A stretch of 54,828 bases of DNA from Streptomyces sp. NBC_01233 (GCF_035989305.1 NZ_CP108516.1:1-54828), one strand, 5' to 3'. Counted from the stretch's first letter, positions 38,302 through 48,054 are shown. Program-made: numbers and translations. Notes: a model not told the origin generated them from the letters alone.

Positions 38302-38979
38302 ATGACCGCCATCACGGAAGTCCACGCCGCGTACGAGCAGTTCCTCGCGGCACGACTTGAGTTCCACGCCCGGACATTCGGGGCCCGCGTCGAAGCGGAC
38401 CTCGCCGACAGCCAGGACATCCAGCGGTTCGAGGACTTCAAGGCCGCCAGCCGCGAGGTCGCGCACACCGCCGACCGCACGAGGCGAGCCCGCCGCAGCC
38501 TCAAGCGCGCCACCGACCCGGACGAGACCCTGAAGCGCACCGCCGAACTCCACGCCGCCCAGGACGCCGAAGCACAGGCCCGCGCCACCTTCGAGGAGCG
38601 GAAGAAGGCGGACAAGGGCTGGGCGACAGTCGCCGCGACCGGCCGGTTCATCAAGGCCGCGTTCTGGCCCGCCATGGCCGTACTCGCCGCCCTCGCCGCC
38701 TACTCGGTCGCGGCCCTGTCCTGGAAGCCCGCCGAAGACCCCGCCGCGGCCGAAGACGACGATGCCTACACGCACGTGCTCCGCCGAGGCGCCGTCGGAT
38801 TCGGCGCAATCATCGGCTGCGGCCTCTTCGGCATCGCCTACGCGATCCTCGTCATCGAGGGCATCACGGGCGGCGTCCTGGTTGCCGTCGTCATCCTCGG
38901 CGCCGGCCTCGGGCTGCGGCGCTGGTTGAAGACCTCCGACCGCCACGAGAACGCTGTCCTCGGCATCAGCTCCAGCTGA
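38302..38979 (+). CDS. hypothetical membrane protein
   Basis: 225 residues from ATG 38302. Residues ~1-110 are a charged helical region (RRARRSLKRATDPDETLKRTAELHAAQDAEAQARATFEERKK). Three membrane helices follow (AFWPAMAVLAALAAYSVAAL, GAVGFGAIIGCGLFGIAYAILVI, GGVLVAVVILGAGLGL), with an acidic loop between the first two. Likely inner-membrane component of the transfer/spread set. Confidence 0.65.
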   Translation: MTAITEVHAAYEQFLAARLEFHARTFGARVEADLADSQDIQRFEDFKAASREVAHTADRTRRARRSLKRATDPDETLKRTAELHAAQDAEAQARATFEERKKADKGWATVAATGRFIKAAFWPAMAVLAALAAYSVAALSWKPAEDPAAAEDDDAYTHVLRRGAVGFGAIIGCGLFGIAYAILVIEGITGGVLVAVVILGAGLGLRRWLKTSDRHENAVLGISSS

Positions 38980-39006
38980 CTCGAGGCGCTGACACGTCCG
39001 AAATCG

Positions 39007-39073
39007 CCCCCGCTGTCACTGCGGGGGGAGAAGACTGACAGGGGACGAGACCGAGGAAAGCGGCCTCGTCCCC
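39007..39073 (+). terminator. two consecutive hairpins
   Basis: CCCCCGC/GCGGGGG (39007-39027) and GGGGACGAG/CTCGTCCCC (39041-39073, with inner CCG/CGG). They lie between the membrane protein and the next gene, whose AGGAG ribosome-binding site follows. Confidence 0.7.
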
Positions 39074-39098
39074 CGGCTCAACCATAGGAGCACACACG

Positions 39099-39821
39099 AT
39101 GCCCGACACCACCACGAAGCAGCGGCTGCTGCCCGCCGAGGAACACTTCCTCCGCAACCTGATGTCCCTGGAGGAGCCGCTGCTGATCTGGCTCTGGGAA
39201 ACCACCCGCGACGCGCGCGCCGGAGCCGACGACGTGTACGAGCTGCCCGCCAGCCTCGACGGCGAGCAGGCCCGCGACGCCTGGGACCGCATCTTCACCG
39301 CGCTGCCCGCCGGGCTACGCAACCAGTGGCACGCCCTGCGGACCGGCAAGGAGCCGGAAGGCGGGAACAGGATCTACGGCGCCGACGGCCACGAGCACAG
39401 CCCGCTGTACGCCGTCTCCGTCGACCAGGGCGACGTCGACGTCCTGGTCGAGCTGCTCGAACACTGCCGCAAGGCCCTGGCCCGCGAGAGCGGCTACAGC
39501 GACCTGCACAGCATCCTCGACGAGGCGGGCGAGTGGTACGGCAACGCGGAGGGCGCCGACAAGCCCGAGACCGCCGAGCAGGTCGTGGGCAGGCTCGCCC
39601 GTGCGGTCGCCGTGCTGCAGCTGGACCATGACGGCATGGAGCCGCTCCTGGAGGCCGTGAGCAACCCGGGCCCGGACGGACGGATCACCCTGACCCCCAG
39701 CCAGGCAGCGACGGCCGACCGCTACTTCGAGCGTGTCATCGCCGTGGTCACCGAGGGCATGTCCCCGCTGGACCGGGCCCTGGTCCGCTTCGTCGAGTTC
39801 GGCGACACCCACACCAGCTGA
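39099..39821 (+). CDS. hypothetical protein, last gene of the plus-strand block
   Basis: 240 residues, ATG with AGGAG upstream. Acidic, soluble and helical (FLRNLMSLEEPLLIWLWETTRDA, LVELLEHCRKALARESGYSDLHSILDEAGEWYG, VERVIAVVTEG-like end). No known motif. A strong terminator lies 13 bp downstream. Confidence 0.65.
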   Translation: MPDTTTKQRLLPAEEHFLRNLMSLEEPLLIWLWETTRDARAGADDVYELPASLDGEQARDAWDRIFTALPAGLRNQWHALRTGKEPEGGNRIYGADGHEHSPLYAVSVDQGDVDVLVELLEHCRKALARESGYSDLHSILDEAGEWYGNAEGADKPETAEQVVGRLARAVAVLQLDHDGMEPLLEAVSNPGPDGRITLTPSQAATADRYFERVIAVVTEGMSPLDRALVRFVEFGDTHTS

Positions 39822-39834
39822 CCCCGAGACATGA

Positions 39835-39864
39835 AGAGGCCCCGTCCACCCGGACGGGGCCTCT
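39835..39864. terminator. bidirectional terminator between convergent genes
   Basis: A perfect 13-bp stem (AGAGGCCCCGTCC and complement) with a 4-nt loop and TTTGC after it. It separates the transfer block from the second partition operon, which runs toward it. Confidence 0.9.
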
Positions 39865-39880
39865 TTGCATTTCCGGGGCT

Positions 39881-40765
39881 TCAGGCCGCCGCCGGCTCCT
39901 TCTCGTCCGCTGCCGGGGTCGTCGTCTCGCCTTCGCGTGCCTCGGGCACGGTGGGCTCCGGGGCCGGCGCGAGCTCCTCGATCGTTACGCTGAGACCTGC
40001 CGACTTGGAGAGCGCCTCGATCAGGCTCTTCGCTGCGGTCCGGGTGCCCTCGGGGTCGTGGTCGAGGGCGGCCTTCACCGCGTCCGGGCTGAACTGCCGG
40101 GTGGCCTTCCCGAGCGCCCTGAGCGTCTTCACCGGGTCCATTGCCGCTACTGCCTTCGGCGCGCCGTCGAGGCGGGCCAGGTAGTCGAGCGCGAACTCCT
40201 CGGTCTTCTTCTTGTGCCCGATGGCCGCAGCCGGGAGCTCCGCGACGGCCCCGGCCACCACGGCCGCCGTGATGCCCGTCGTCTGGACCTTGAGCAGGGC
40301 CAGGTACAGCATCGACGCGGCCTTCACGCTGTGCTCCTCGGCCAGGGGGACGAGCTCCCAGGCGTGGGTGAAGCCCAGCTTTTTAGAAACTACAGTTTCC
40401 AAATCGTTCGAGGCGGATTCGAACGCTTCCTCTGCGATCCGCCACGAGCGGATCAGCTTCCCCGCGTACTGCGGGGTGATGTCCCACCGGTCGAGGGTGT
40501 ACTCCTCGAACGTCTTGTGGGTCTTCCGGTAGAGCTTGGCGTCCCGAATCACCTGGAGCGCCTTGCCGGCGGCGAAGAACGCGATGCGCAGGTTCTCGAG
40601 CGCGGCCTCGCAGCGCACCAGCATCTGCTGCTCCTGCGCGATGAGCACCGGAGTATCGGTCAGCGGCTTCGTCGGCGGGACGCCGATGGCTTTGGCCAGC
40701 TGGAGCGCGGTGGACGGCTTGCCGGGGCCCTGAGGGGCGCCGTTGACGTTGATCTGGGATCCCAT
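39881..40765 (-). CDS. ParB-like partner of the second ParA
   Basis: 294 residues, ATG overlapping the parA stop. The centre (ENLRIAFFAAGKALQVIRDAKLYRKTHKTFEEYTLDRWDITPQYAGKLIRSWRIAEEAF) is a plasmid-type helix-turn-helix region seen in DNA-binding proteins that pair with ParA. Further helices follow (AMDPVKTLRALGKATRQFSPDAVKAAL), with an acidic Pro/Glu tail. I see no ParB nuclease-fold motif (no GERR). It should bind a centromere for partition. Confidence 0.75.
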   Translation of the reverse strand: MGSQINVNGAPQGPGKPSTALQLAKAIGVPPTKPLTDTPVLIAQEQQMLVRCEAALENLRIAFFAAGKALQVIRDAKLYRKTHKTFEEYTLDRWDITPQYAGKLIRSWRIAEEAFESASNDLETVVSKKLGFTHAWELVPLAEEHSVKAASMLYLALLKVQTTGITAAVVAGAVAELPAAAIGHKKKTEEFALDYLARLDGAPKAVAAMDPVKTLRALGKATRQFSPDAVKAALDHDPEGTRTAAKSLIEALSKSAGLSVTIEELAPAPEPTVPEAREGETTTPAADEKEPAAA

Positions 40766-41559
40766 CAGAGCATCTGCTCCATCGTCAGGGCGACGCGCAT
40801 GAAGTCCTCGCGGGCGTTCAGCGCGGTGCCGGACATCTTGTACTCGGTGACGAGCGTGCCGTTCTCGTGGGCGTTCTCGTGGATCGTGTAGCGGCGGATC
40901 GGGTGCGAGACGCGCGGGTAGTTCCGCTCATCGATCCACGCCTTCAACTTGTCGAGCTGAGTCTCGGACTTGTCCTTGCTGGGGTCGTGCATGTTGATGA
41001 CGACCAGGAACCGGATGCCGCGCGGCTTCAGGACGCGCTCGATCGTGTACTCCGCTTCGTCCCAGCTCATCCGGCTCGGCGTGATCGGCACGATGGCGAG
41101 GTCGGCAACCTCCAGGACCTCACGCAGCGCGTCTGCGGAACGGCCCGTACCGATTGGGTCGGCGTCCCACTCCGCGTCCGGGTCGACGTCGAAGAAGCCC
41201 GGGGTGTCCACGATGACCCTATGCCGCTCGGGATCGTTGACCACGGCGGGCAGGATGCCCACCTTGCTCTTGGTGACCAGGTAGTCGAACGGCAGCGCCT
41301 CGCGCTGGCGCTTGTCCTCGACCCGCGCGCACCACTTCTCGATGCTGCCCTGGATGTCGATCCCCGCAGCCACGACCGGGGCGCCGACCGACTCGTCGGC
41401 GTTCGACAGGACCGCTGACCGGCCGCTGACCGCCGCCACGTTGATGGCGATGGTCGTCTTGCCCGTGCCGCCCTTCTGCTGGATGACGACGACGACCTTC
41501 GCTCTGCCCGTGCGGGCAGTGGTGTCAATCGCGGCTTGCAACACTGTTGATGTGGTCAT
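40765..41559 (-). CDS. ParA-family partition ATPase (second system)
   Basis: 264 residues from ATG 41559. Deviant Walker A KGGTGKTT (29-36), then NADESVG in place of the usual DxDPQ, RHRVIVDTPGFFDVDPDAEWD and VPITPSRMSWDEAEYTI. Shorter than the first ParA and clearly a different subfamily. Overlaps the ParB-like gene. Two independent ParA systems on one element imply either a cointegrate history or one system with another cargo. Confidence 0.85.
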   Translation of the reverse strand: MTTSTVLQAAIDTTARTGRAKVVVVIQQKGGTGKTTIAINVAAVSGRSAVLSNADESVGAPVVAAGIDIQGSIEKWCARVEDKRQREALPFDYLVTKSKVGILPAVVNDPERHRVIVDTPGFFDVDPDAEWDADPIGTGRSADALREVLEVADLAIVPITPSRMSWDEAEYTIERVLKPRGIRFLVVINMHDPSKDKSETQLDKLKAWIDERNYPRVSHPIRRYTIHENAHENGTLVTEYKMSGTALNAREDFMRVALTMEQML

Positions 41560-42052
41560 CCGGCGGCCTTTCGCTTCCGTGATTTCACCGCCCTGTGCGG
41601 CTACTCGGATGCCGGTCAGCTTGCCAGAGACCCGCTCGGCCCCGTGCCCACCGCGCCGCCGCCGGCCCCGAACCGGTCATACGAACCCATGGGGCCCCCT
41701 CGTGAGACCTGGTGAGTCCCCCACCGGCTGCTCGCCGAGTTCGCGAAGGCCTTCGACTACGACGTCGTGGCTTTGTACACGAGTAGCGACGTCGTTTTGA
41801 CGCGTCATTCGGAGTCGCACGCTCGCGCGAATAGGCGGTGTTCACGAGAACGGGAGGCACCTCGCGGGCCCTCCCGCGGGCCGGGTGGAGGGTACGCGTC
41901 GGTTGGGCCGCGCCCCGCCGGGCTTCGGCGTCTTGGTGGCGCGGGACCGGGCGGCCAGGCCGCCCCGGGGGACTCCATCCCACGGCGTCGGCACTGCGTC
42001 ACACACGGTGCCAACGCCGTGGCTACGAGGAGGCGGGTTTTCGGTCTTGGGC
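41560..42052. other. intergenic, no confident gene
   Basis: About 490 bp. A short stretch near 41715-41800 reads plausibly as protein on the plus strand (LLAEFAKAFDYDVVALYTSSDV) but has no start and soon loses coding character; it may be a gene fragment. The rest holds the promoter of the second partition operon and the hairpin at 41980-42022. Confidence 0.45.
41980..42022 (-). terminator. stem-loop downstream of the YidB-like gene
   Basis: CCACGGCGT-C-GGCAC pairs with GTGCC-A-ACGCCGTGG (one internal mismatch) around a 13-nt loop, 30 bp after the stop. Confidence 0.65.
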
Positions 42053-42631
42053 TTACTGCGCGCGGGGCACAGCGTCGAAGATCACGGTCATGTCGGCCGT
42101 GTAGAGCCCGTTCTGGGTGTCGAGCGGGCGTGCGGCCACGATCGTCATGTCGGCTTGGGTTCCGGGAGTGGAGGTCGCGTCGTCCACGACCTCTTGAGGG
42201 AGTGCGGTCAGCGTCACGCCGTGGGACTTGGTGGTCAGTGCGATGGCATCGGACCCGTTGTAGAGGGCGGCGGGTCCTCCTTCGATGTAGGCGTGGATGC
42301 TGCCTGCCGTTCGGGCCTGGATGGCGCCGGCTTCGTCCTGGCCGCGGGCCAATTCGACGTGGCCGTTGGGGGAGGCGGTGTCGATGAGGCCAGGGAGATC
42401 GGCGGCGAGGCTTGCGGCGAGGTCGCCGGGCTCGCGGCCCAGGGATTCGGCGGCTTGGGCGAGCCGGTCCTCCCCGATGGCCCGGGTGATCTGTTCGGCG
42501 GTCACGGGCTCGTTGGGTCCGGAGCTGATCCAGGACCGCAGCTGCGGTTCCAGACCGGCGTCCGAGAGGCCCTTCACCGAGATCGGCACGGTTGTCGGCG
42601 TGGCCACGCCGTCGTTCACAGGATCGGTCAT
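42053..42631 (-). CDS. YidB-like (DUF937) protein
   Basis: About 192 residues from the ATG at 42631, with GGAAAG upstream. Residues ~30-90 carry the YidB/DUF937 signature (LRSWISSGPNEPVTAEQITRAIGEDRLAQAAESLGREPGDLAASLAADLPGLIDTASPNGHV). The remaining ~100 residues (AGSIHAYIEGGPAALYNGSDAIALTTKSHGVTLTALPQEVV ... MTVIFDAV) form a separate beta-rich domain that I do not recognise, fused to the YidB part. YidB function is unknown. Single gene with its own terminator. Confidence 0.75.
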   Translation of the reverse strand: MTDPVNDGVATPTTVPISVKGLSDAGLEPQLRSWISSGPNEPVTAEQITRAIGEDRLAQAAESLGREPGDLAASLAADLPGLIDTASPNGHVELARGQDEAGAIQARTAGSIHAYIEGGPAALYNGSDAIALTTKSHGVTLTALPQEVVDDATSTPGTQADMTIVAARPLDTQNGLYTADMTVIFDAVPRAQ

Positions 42632-42816
42632 GCGGGGATCTTTCCCGCCCACGCAAGATCAAACGCAAGGTGGATCTGACCTCTGCAAGGTCCACTGCTA
42701 CGAGACAGCCCCAGCAGGCCCAGGTGCTGTCGAAACTCGTGAATATTTCGGCCAGGCTGCGACTCCCGAACCGATGTCGAAGTGCTGCCCGTCCTCGTGA
42801 ACAAAGCCAGGCACCG

Positions 42817-43371
42817 GTGAAGACCCCGATCTCCCGCACCCCCGGCGCCAGGGCGCTCCGCCTGGTCGCCGTCGCCCCGCGCTGTCACCTGTGCCCGGAC
42901 GAGGACCAGGTCCTCGCCGATCCGGCCCTCACAGTCACCTTCCACCCGGCCTCCGGAATCGCCCGCCGGGTCGCCCTGTGCGAGCCCTGCCACTCGGGCC
43001 GGCCCAGCCGGGGGAAGACGGATATGGGACCCGCCGACCTCGCGTGGCGGGCAGTGGAGCGTGACGCCACGACCCTGCTCGCCGCGTACGAGGAACGCCG
43101 CTGGGTCCCGTATCGGGGCGAGCTGGAGTTCGCCGCCGGCCTCGCGCGGATGGCCTGGGCCGAGGAGTCGGTGCGGGCCGCGGTGCGCGACGCGGACGAC
43201 ACGGTCTTCGGCGGGAAGGTGGTCCGCGCCTTGGAGGGGGGAAGCGCCTACCTGCTGCTGCACCATGTCGCCCCCGACGACCCCGCGCTGCATTCGCTCC
43301 GGAGCCTGGTCGACGTCCTCGCCACAGCAGCGGAACAGCCCCGGGGCGGGCACCCCGGGGACGCCGCCTGA
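42817..43371 (+). CDS. hypothetical protein with a Cys-pair motif
   Basis: About 184 residues from a GTG at 42817 (AGG upstream is weak). Two Cys pairs near the N-terminus (RCHLCPDED and ALCEPCHSG) spaced ~30 residues apart look like a zinc ribbon or degenerate HNH finger. The rest is helical (LAWRAVERDATTLLAAYEERRW, ARMAWAEESVRAAVRDADD, LHSLRSLVDVLATAAEQ). Possibly DNA-binding. Divergent from the YidB-like gene. Confidence 0.6.
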   Translation: MKTPISRTPGARALRLVAVAPRCHLCPDEDQVLADPALTVTFHPASGIARRVALCEPCHSGRPSRGKTDMGPADLAWRAVERDATTLLAAYEERRWVPYRGELEFAAGLARMAWAEESVRAAVRDADDTVFGGKVVRALEGGSAYLLLHHVAPDDPALHSLRSLVDVLATAAEQPRGGHPGDAA

Positions 43372-43498
43372 CCGTTAAAACGAGCACAGTGGCTGGGACC
43401 GGGGGGTGGTGCGGAGTATTGCGCCGCGGGCCGGACTTCGGCCGCCGGCATCGCTGTCGGGCGCAGAGTAGATGTCAGCGTGGCGCGGAGTTTTGTCA

Positions 43499-43622
43499 GT
43501 GACGTCAGTGTGTGATGCCGCGCTGGAGGTAGCCGCGGGGTCCAGCACAGGAGCGCGGCGCGGCCGAGGTGCCACTCGATGCAGAACTGGGAGAAGACGT
43601 CGGCACAGATGCATAGGCTTCG
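43499..43622 (-). pseudogene. C-terminal remnant of a DUF6166 gene
   Basis: About 40 residues read CADVFSQFCIEWHLGRAALLCW, which aligns with CDDVLSQFCDRWRLRRGVVLRW of the intact protein at 10467-10940. Nothing upstream or downstream continues the gene. The ATPase gene starts 34 bp away, suggesting the defence-like module was inserted into or beside it. Confidence 0.55.
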
Positions 43623-43655
43623 GGGTTCGAGTGCTGCCACCAGCTGGAGAAACCC

Positions 43656-45053
43656 GTGCGGTTCATCGTCCAACCCTTCACCAGAGCCTTCCCCTCCGAC
43701 GCCGGCCCCCGCGCCGCCCTCCTCGTCCCGGACAGCTGGGACGACCACCACTACAAGACCAGCTTCGACCTCTGGATCCGGCAGGATGCCAGCACCCTGC
43801 CGGTCGAGATAGGCCGCGTGAAAATCGCCCTCCTCGACCAGGAGCCCGGTCCCAGCCCACTGCCCGCCGGCATCTACGAAGGCGGACTGCCGCGCAGGTT
43901 CGGCAACTGGGTCTCCCTCGGGCAGGACGACCTGTACTACGAGAGGATCAAGGACCTCGGACCGGCTATGTGCCGGGAAATCCTGACCGGCCTGAACGAC
44001 CTCGCCTTAAATCTGGGCGTGTTCGCAACCGCGCGGTGGACCGACGCCGTCCGCCAATCGCTTCTGCGCAGCGTCGCGGAGCACACCGTCGTCGGCCAGT
44101 TCCACCGCATCGCAGCCGGCGGAGAACGGCTGGCCGACTACCGGTTCGACTACCACCCCCCGCAGACAGACCCTTCCCTCCCAGCGCGCGGACCGCTGGA
44201 ATTCGAGGTCACGCCCGAATCGACACCCCCCACCAACATCCACGTGCTCATCGGGCGCAACGGCGAGGGGAAGACCACCCTCCTGCACTCCCTAGCCCAA
44301 GCCGCCGTGCACCACGGACGCCTCCTCGAAGCGACCGCAGGCAGAATCGAGCACCTCCCCACCGAGTTCGGAGAGCCACAGACCTTCGCCAACGTCCTAC
44401 TGGTCAGCTCCAGCGCCTTCGACACGTACACCGGCGTCAGGCCGCCCTCTCCCACGACCCGCTACAGGCACGTCGGCATCACGCCGGGCTCGAAAGCAGA
44501 CGAGTTCATCGACAGCCTTGAGTCGATCATGACCTCGGGACGCTACGAGCGCTGGCTGGAGGCCTTGGAGAGGCTGGACAGCGATCGGCATTTCCAGACC
44601 GCCGTCCTCGACGACTGCGAGGTCGTTTTCGGGGAGCGCCCCGGACACAGCGCCCTGTACACGGGATCGGGCCGCCTGTGGCGCGACGTCTTCATGGACC
44701 TCAGCTCGGGACACGCCATCGTCCTGCTCACCCTCACCGGGCTCGTGGATCTGGTCGCCGAACGCACCCTCGTCCTCCTGGACGAGCCAGAGGCGCACCT
44801 GCACCCACCACTGCTGTCCGCCTTCATCCGGGCGCTGTCCGACCTGCTGACGGACCGCAACGGTGTCGCCGTGACCGCGACGCACTCCCCCGTCGTACTC
44901 CAGGAGGTTCCCAGGACCTGCGTCTACAAGATCACCCGAAACGGCCAGTACATCCGCGCTCGGCGCCCCCGATACGAGACGTACGGCGAGAACGTCGGCG
45001 TCCTCACCCACGTGTTTGTAAGGGCTTCTTTGGGCTCCAGCGCGGGAGGGTGA
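43656..45053 (+). pseudogene. Septu (PtuA)-like ATPase, 3' end cut off by an IS21-type element
   Basis: GTG start with CTGGAG upstream. 465 residues as it stands, of which the first 452 are original. ABC/AAA-type ATPase: Walker A LIGRNGEGKTT (198-208), signature-like DLSSGH (348-353), Walker B LVLLDEPEAHLHP (372-384), switch His in TATHSPVVLQEV (H410). Codon 452 is followed by 13 residues from the IS (VFVRASLGSSAGG). Removing the element and one target copy restores the frame for 57 more residues at 48061-48233, giving a 509-residue ancestor. ATPase plus downstream HNH gene matches the Septu defence layout. All ATPase motifs survive, so residual activity is possible. Confidence 0.85.
45007..45012 (+). 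repeat. left copy of IS target duplication
   Basis: CCCACG, repeated at 48055-48060. Two further bases match by chance because the element ends in CA. Confidence 0.85.
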
Positions 45054-45227
45054 AGTGGCCCCACTGACGTAAGAAGTTGATCTGGCTCCACTCGCCGGTG
45101 CTTGGTGGCGCCGTGCCCTCTTTGGAGTGAATGCGGTGCTCCATCCGCTGTCCGCCGTCAGGGTGTGTCCGTCGATCACGGTCTGTCGGAGGCCGTGTTG
45201 TGGTCACGGTCGTGTCGGGAGGCCGGG

Positions 45228-46864
45228 GTGGGTTTGTCGCGCGTTGAACTGTTCGCTGCGATCCGTCGGGACAGGCGTCTCGATGCGGGTCTGTCGCAAC
45301 GTGCTCTGGCGGAGAAGTACGGGGTGCACCGAAGGACCGTGCGGCAGGCGCTGGAGTCGGCCGTCCCGCCTCCGCGCAAGGAACCCGTGGTCCGCAGATC
45401 GGTCTTGGACCCGGCCAAGGGCTGGATCGACGAGATGCTGCGGGAGGATCTGACCGCGCCGCGGAAGCAGAAGCACACGGCCCGGCGGATCCACCAGCGT
45501 CTCGCGCAGGAACACGGCTTCGACGAGGTGTCGTATTCGACAGTCAGTGACTACGTCGCGGTCCGCCGGCCGGAGATCGAGACCGAGGCCCGGGAAGGGC
45601 ACCGGCATCTGGCGGGGATGGTCCCGCAGGTCCATCTCCCCGGCGAGGAAGCCGAGGTGGACTTCGCGGACGTGTGGGTGCGGCTCGCGGGCACCGTGAC
45701 CAAGTGCCACCTGTTCACGCTGCGGCTGTCGTACTCGGGCAAGGCCGTCCACCGCGTGTTCGCCTCGCAGGCCCAGGAGTCGTTCATGCAGGGCCACGTC
45801 GAGGCGTTCAACACGCTGGGCGGCGTCCCGGTCCGGCACATCCGTTACGACAACCTGAAACCGGCCGTGAACCGCATCTGCACGGGCCGCAGCCGGGTGG
45901 AGTCCGAGCGATGGGTCACCTTCCGGGCGCACTACGGCTTCGATGCCTTCTATTGCATCCCGGGCCAGGACGGCGCCCACGAGAAGGGCGGCGTGGAACA
46001 GGAGGGAGGGCGGTTCCGCCGCACCCACTTGGTCCCCGTTCCGGAAGTCGCCTCGCTCGAGGAGCTGAACGAGAAGATCGCCGCGATCGACGCGGCGGAG
46101 GACGACCGGATGCTCCAGGGCAGGCTGACGACGATCGGCTTCAACTTCGTGAGCGAGGCCGACTCGCTGGCCCCGCTCCCCTGGGGGAGTTCGAGTGCGG
46201 CATCACGCTGACTCCGAAAGTGGACCGTTCCAGCCGGATCAGCGTCCGCCAGTGCCACTACTCGGTGCCGGCCCGCTTCATCGGCCAGAACGTGCGGGTC
46301 CTGCTGCGGGGCAACGAACTGCTGGTCTTCGAACGCCGCAAGATCGTCGCCCGTCACCCGCGTCTGACCCGGCGGGGCGAGTTCCGCGACGAGCTCGACC
46401 ACTACCTGGAGATCCTGATGGTCAAGCCCGGCGCGATGGCCGGGTCGACCGCGCTGGCAGCCGCCCGGGAGAACGGCACGTTCACCGAGGTCCACGAAGC
46501 GTTCTGGGCGGCGGCCCGCACCAGCCACGGGGACGCCGCCGGGACCCGTGCTCTGATCGAGGTCCTGCTGCTGCACCGGCGGATGCCCGCCCCCGCCATC
46601 CAGCTGGGCCTGGCGGCCGCGATCAGAGCGGGCTCCATCAACGCCGAGGTGGTGGCCGTCGAGGCCCGCAGGGCCGTCGCCGATGCCTCCCCGCACGAGG
46701 ACTCGACCGACGACAGCGATGATCCGCCGCCCTGGGCCGAGCCCAGCGGAGTCGTCTCCCTGACCGCCCGCCGGGCACAGCTTCCCGAGGACAAGCGTCC
46801 CCTGCCCTCGGTGGCCCCCTACGACCAGCTCTTGTCCCGCCGCCATCCGAAAGGCACCGCATGA
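45228..46864 (+). pseudogene. istA: IS21 transposase IstA, split by a one-base frameshift
   Basis: Starts at GTG 45228 (GGGAGG upstream) with VGLSRVELFAAIRRDRR and a helix-turn-helix (LSQRALAEKYGVHRRTVRQAL). A DDE-type core follows: EVDFADVWVRL, VRHIRYDNLKPAV, AHEKGGVEQEGGRFRR. The frame is lost near 46180-46190 at CCCCTGGGGGAG and ends at 46211. The -1 frame continues cleanly (FECGITLTPKVDRSSRISVRQCHYSVPARF) to 46864. A single lost base in a homopolymer run, a programmed -1 shift or a sequencing error would each explain it. Confidence 0.85.
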
Positions 46865-47675
46865 GTACTCCCACCGTTTCCACGAACGGGCTCGTTCCCC
46901 CGGCCCGCAGAGACGCCGCAGCCGAAGGGGCGGTCGAAACGGTCATCGACGAGGCCTGCCGGGCTCTGCACCTGCCCACCATCCGCAGCCGAGTCGAGGA
47001 GATCACCGCCGCCGCGGCCCGCGAGCGGGCCAGTTACAAAGACTTCCTGGCGGACCTGTTGGAAGCTGAATGCGCGGAGCGGGAAGAACGCCGCAAGCAG
47101 CGGCTGGTCAGGGACGCGAACTTCCCCGGCCCAAGCGGCTCGAGGACTTCGACTTCGCGGAGAACCCGAACGTCACCCCCGAGTTGCTGGGCACCCTCGC
47201 CGATCCCGCCTGGGTCAAGGCCGGCCAGCCGCTCTGCCTGATCGGCGACAGCGGCACCGGCAAGTCCCACCTGCTGATCGGGATCGGCACCGCCATCGCG
47301 GAAGCCGGTCTGCGCGTCCGCTACACGACCACGGTGAACCTGGTCAACGAGCTGGCCGAGGCAGCGGACGAGAAGAAACTCGCCCGCACGATCGCCCGCT
47401 ACGGACGCGTCGATCTCCTCTGCCTGGACGAGTTCGGCTACCTCGACCTGGACAAGGCCGGAGCGAAGCTGTTGTTCCAGATCTTCACCGAGCGTGAGGA
47501 ACGGGGCGCGATCGCCGTCGCCTCCAACGCCCCGTTCTCGGAGTGGAAGCAGACCTTCACCGACCCCCGGCTCTGCACCGCGATCGTCGACCGCGTCACC
47601 TTCAACGCCCACATCGTCGAGACCGGCACGGACTCCTACCGGTTCGCCCAGACTCAGAAGAAGCGACGTCGCTGA
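46861..47675 (+). pseudogene. istB: IS21 helper ATPase IstB, split by a one-base frameshift
   Basis: ATG overlaps the istA stop (ATGA). The N-terminal part (CRALHLPTIRSRVEEITAAAARERASYKDFLADLLEAECAEREERRKQRLVRDANFP) is in one frame to ~47128. The -1 frame then carries RPKRLEDFDFAENPNVTPELL, Walker A LIGDSGTGKSHLL, Walker B LLCLDEFGYLD and the rest to 47675. The break is at TTCCCCGGCCC, again a homopolymer. IstB is the AAA+ target-selection factor of IS21. Confidence 0.85.
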
Positions 47676-48054
47676 CCTGACCGTCACAACACTGCGGCCG
47701 GCACCCCTTCGGGGTGCCGGCCGCAGCCATATTGGGCCCGGCCGCGAGGTCCCAGTGCCGGCCGGTCCATTGCCCGATCTCATCCAGACGCCGCGAGCAC
47801 TGGGATGCCCACGACCTGAGCCGAGTCGGGTCGGCAGACTCCCGCACCTGTCGGGGGCGCGATTTCGAAGCCTGTCCGAGACCCCAAAACTACCGCCCAC
47901 CACCCCACCCCCGGCTAGCGAAACCACCCGATCGAAGTGGGGCCAAAACAACTTGCCGCAGGGGCGTGAAGCACCCTCCCGCACGCCCCCTACGACCCAC
48001 CGCTGGGGCCAAAAGAACTCCGAACACTGGTCCCCAAAGAAGTCCTTACAAACA

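Larger units (their letters stand above)
45013..48054 (+). mobile_element. IS21-family insertion sequence, 3,042 bp
   Basis: Ends are inverted repeats beginning TGTTTGTAAGG and ending CCTTACAAACA; 21 of the first 22 bases match (45013-45034 against the complement of 48033-48054). Terminal TG/CA is typical of IS21. It carries istA and istB in the usual overlap and is flanked by a 6-bp duplication. The precise duplication and the nearly identical ends suggest a recent insertion, but both genes are frameshifted by one base. Confidence 0.92.

Noticed and set aside
41715..41800. Possible coding fragment reading LLAEFAKAFDYDVVALYTSSD
   Set aside because: No start, no continuation and too short to assign; noted only in the intergenic entry.
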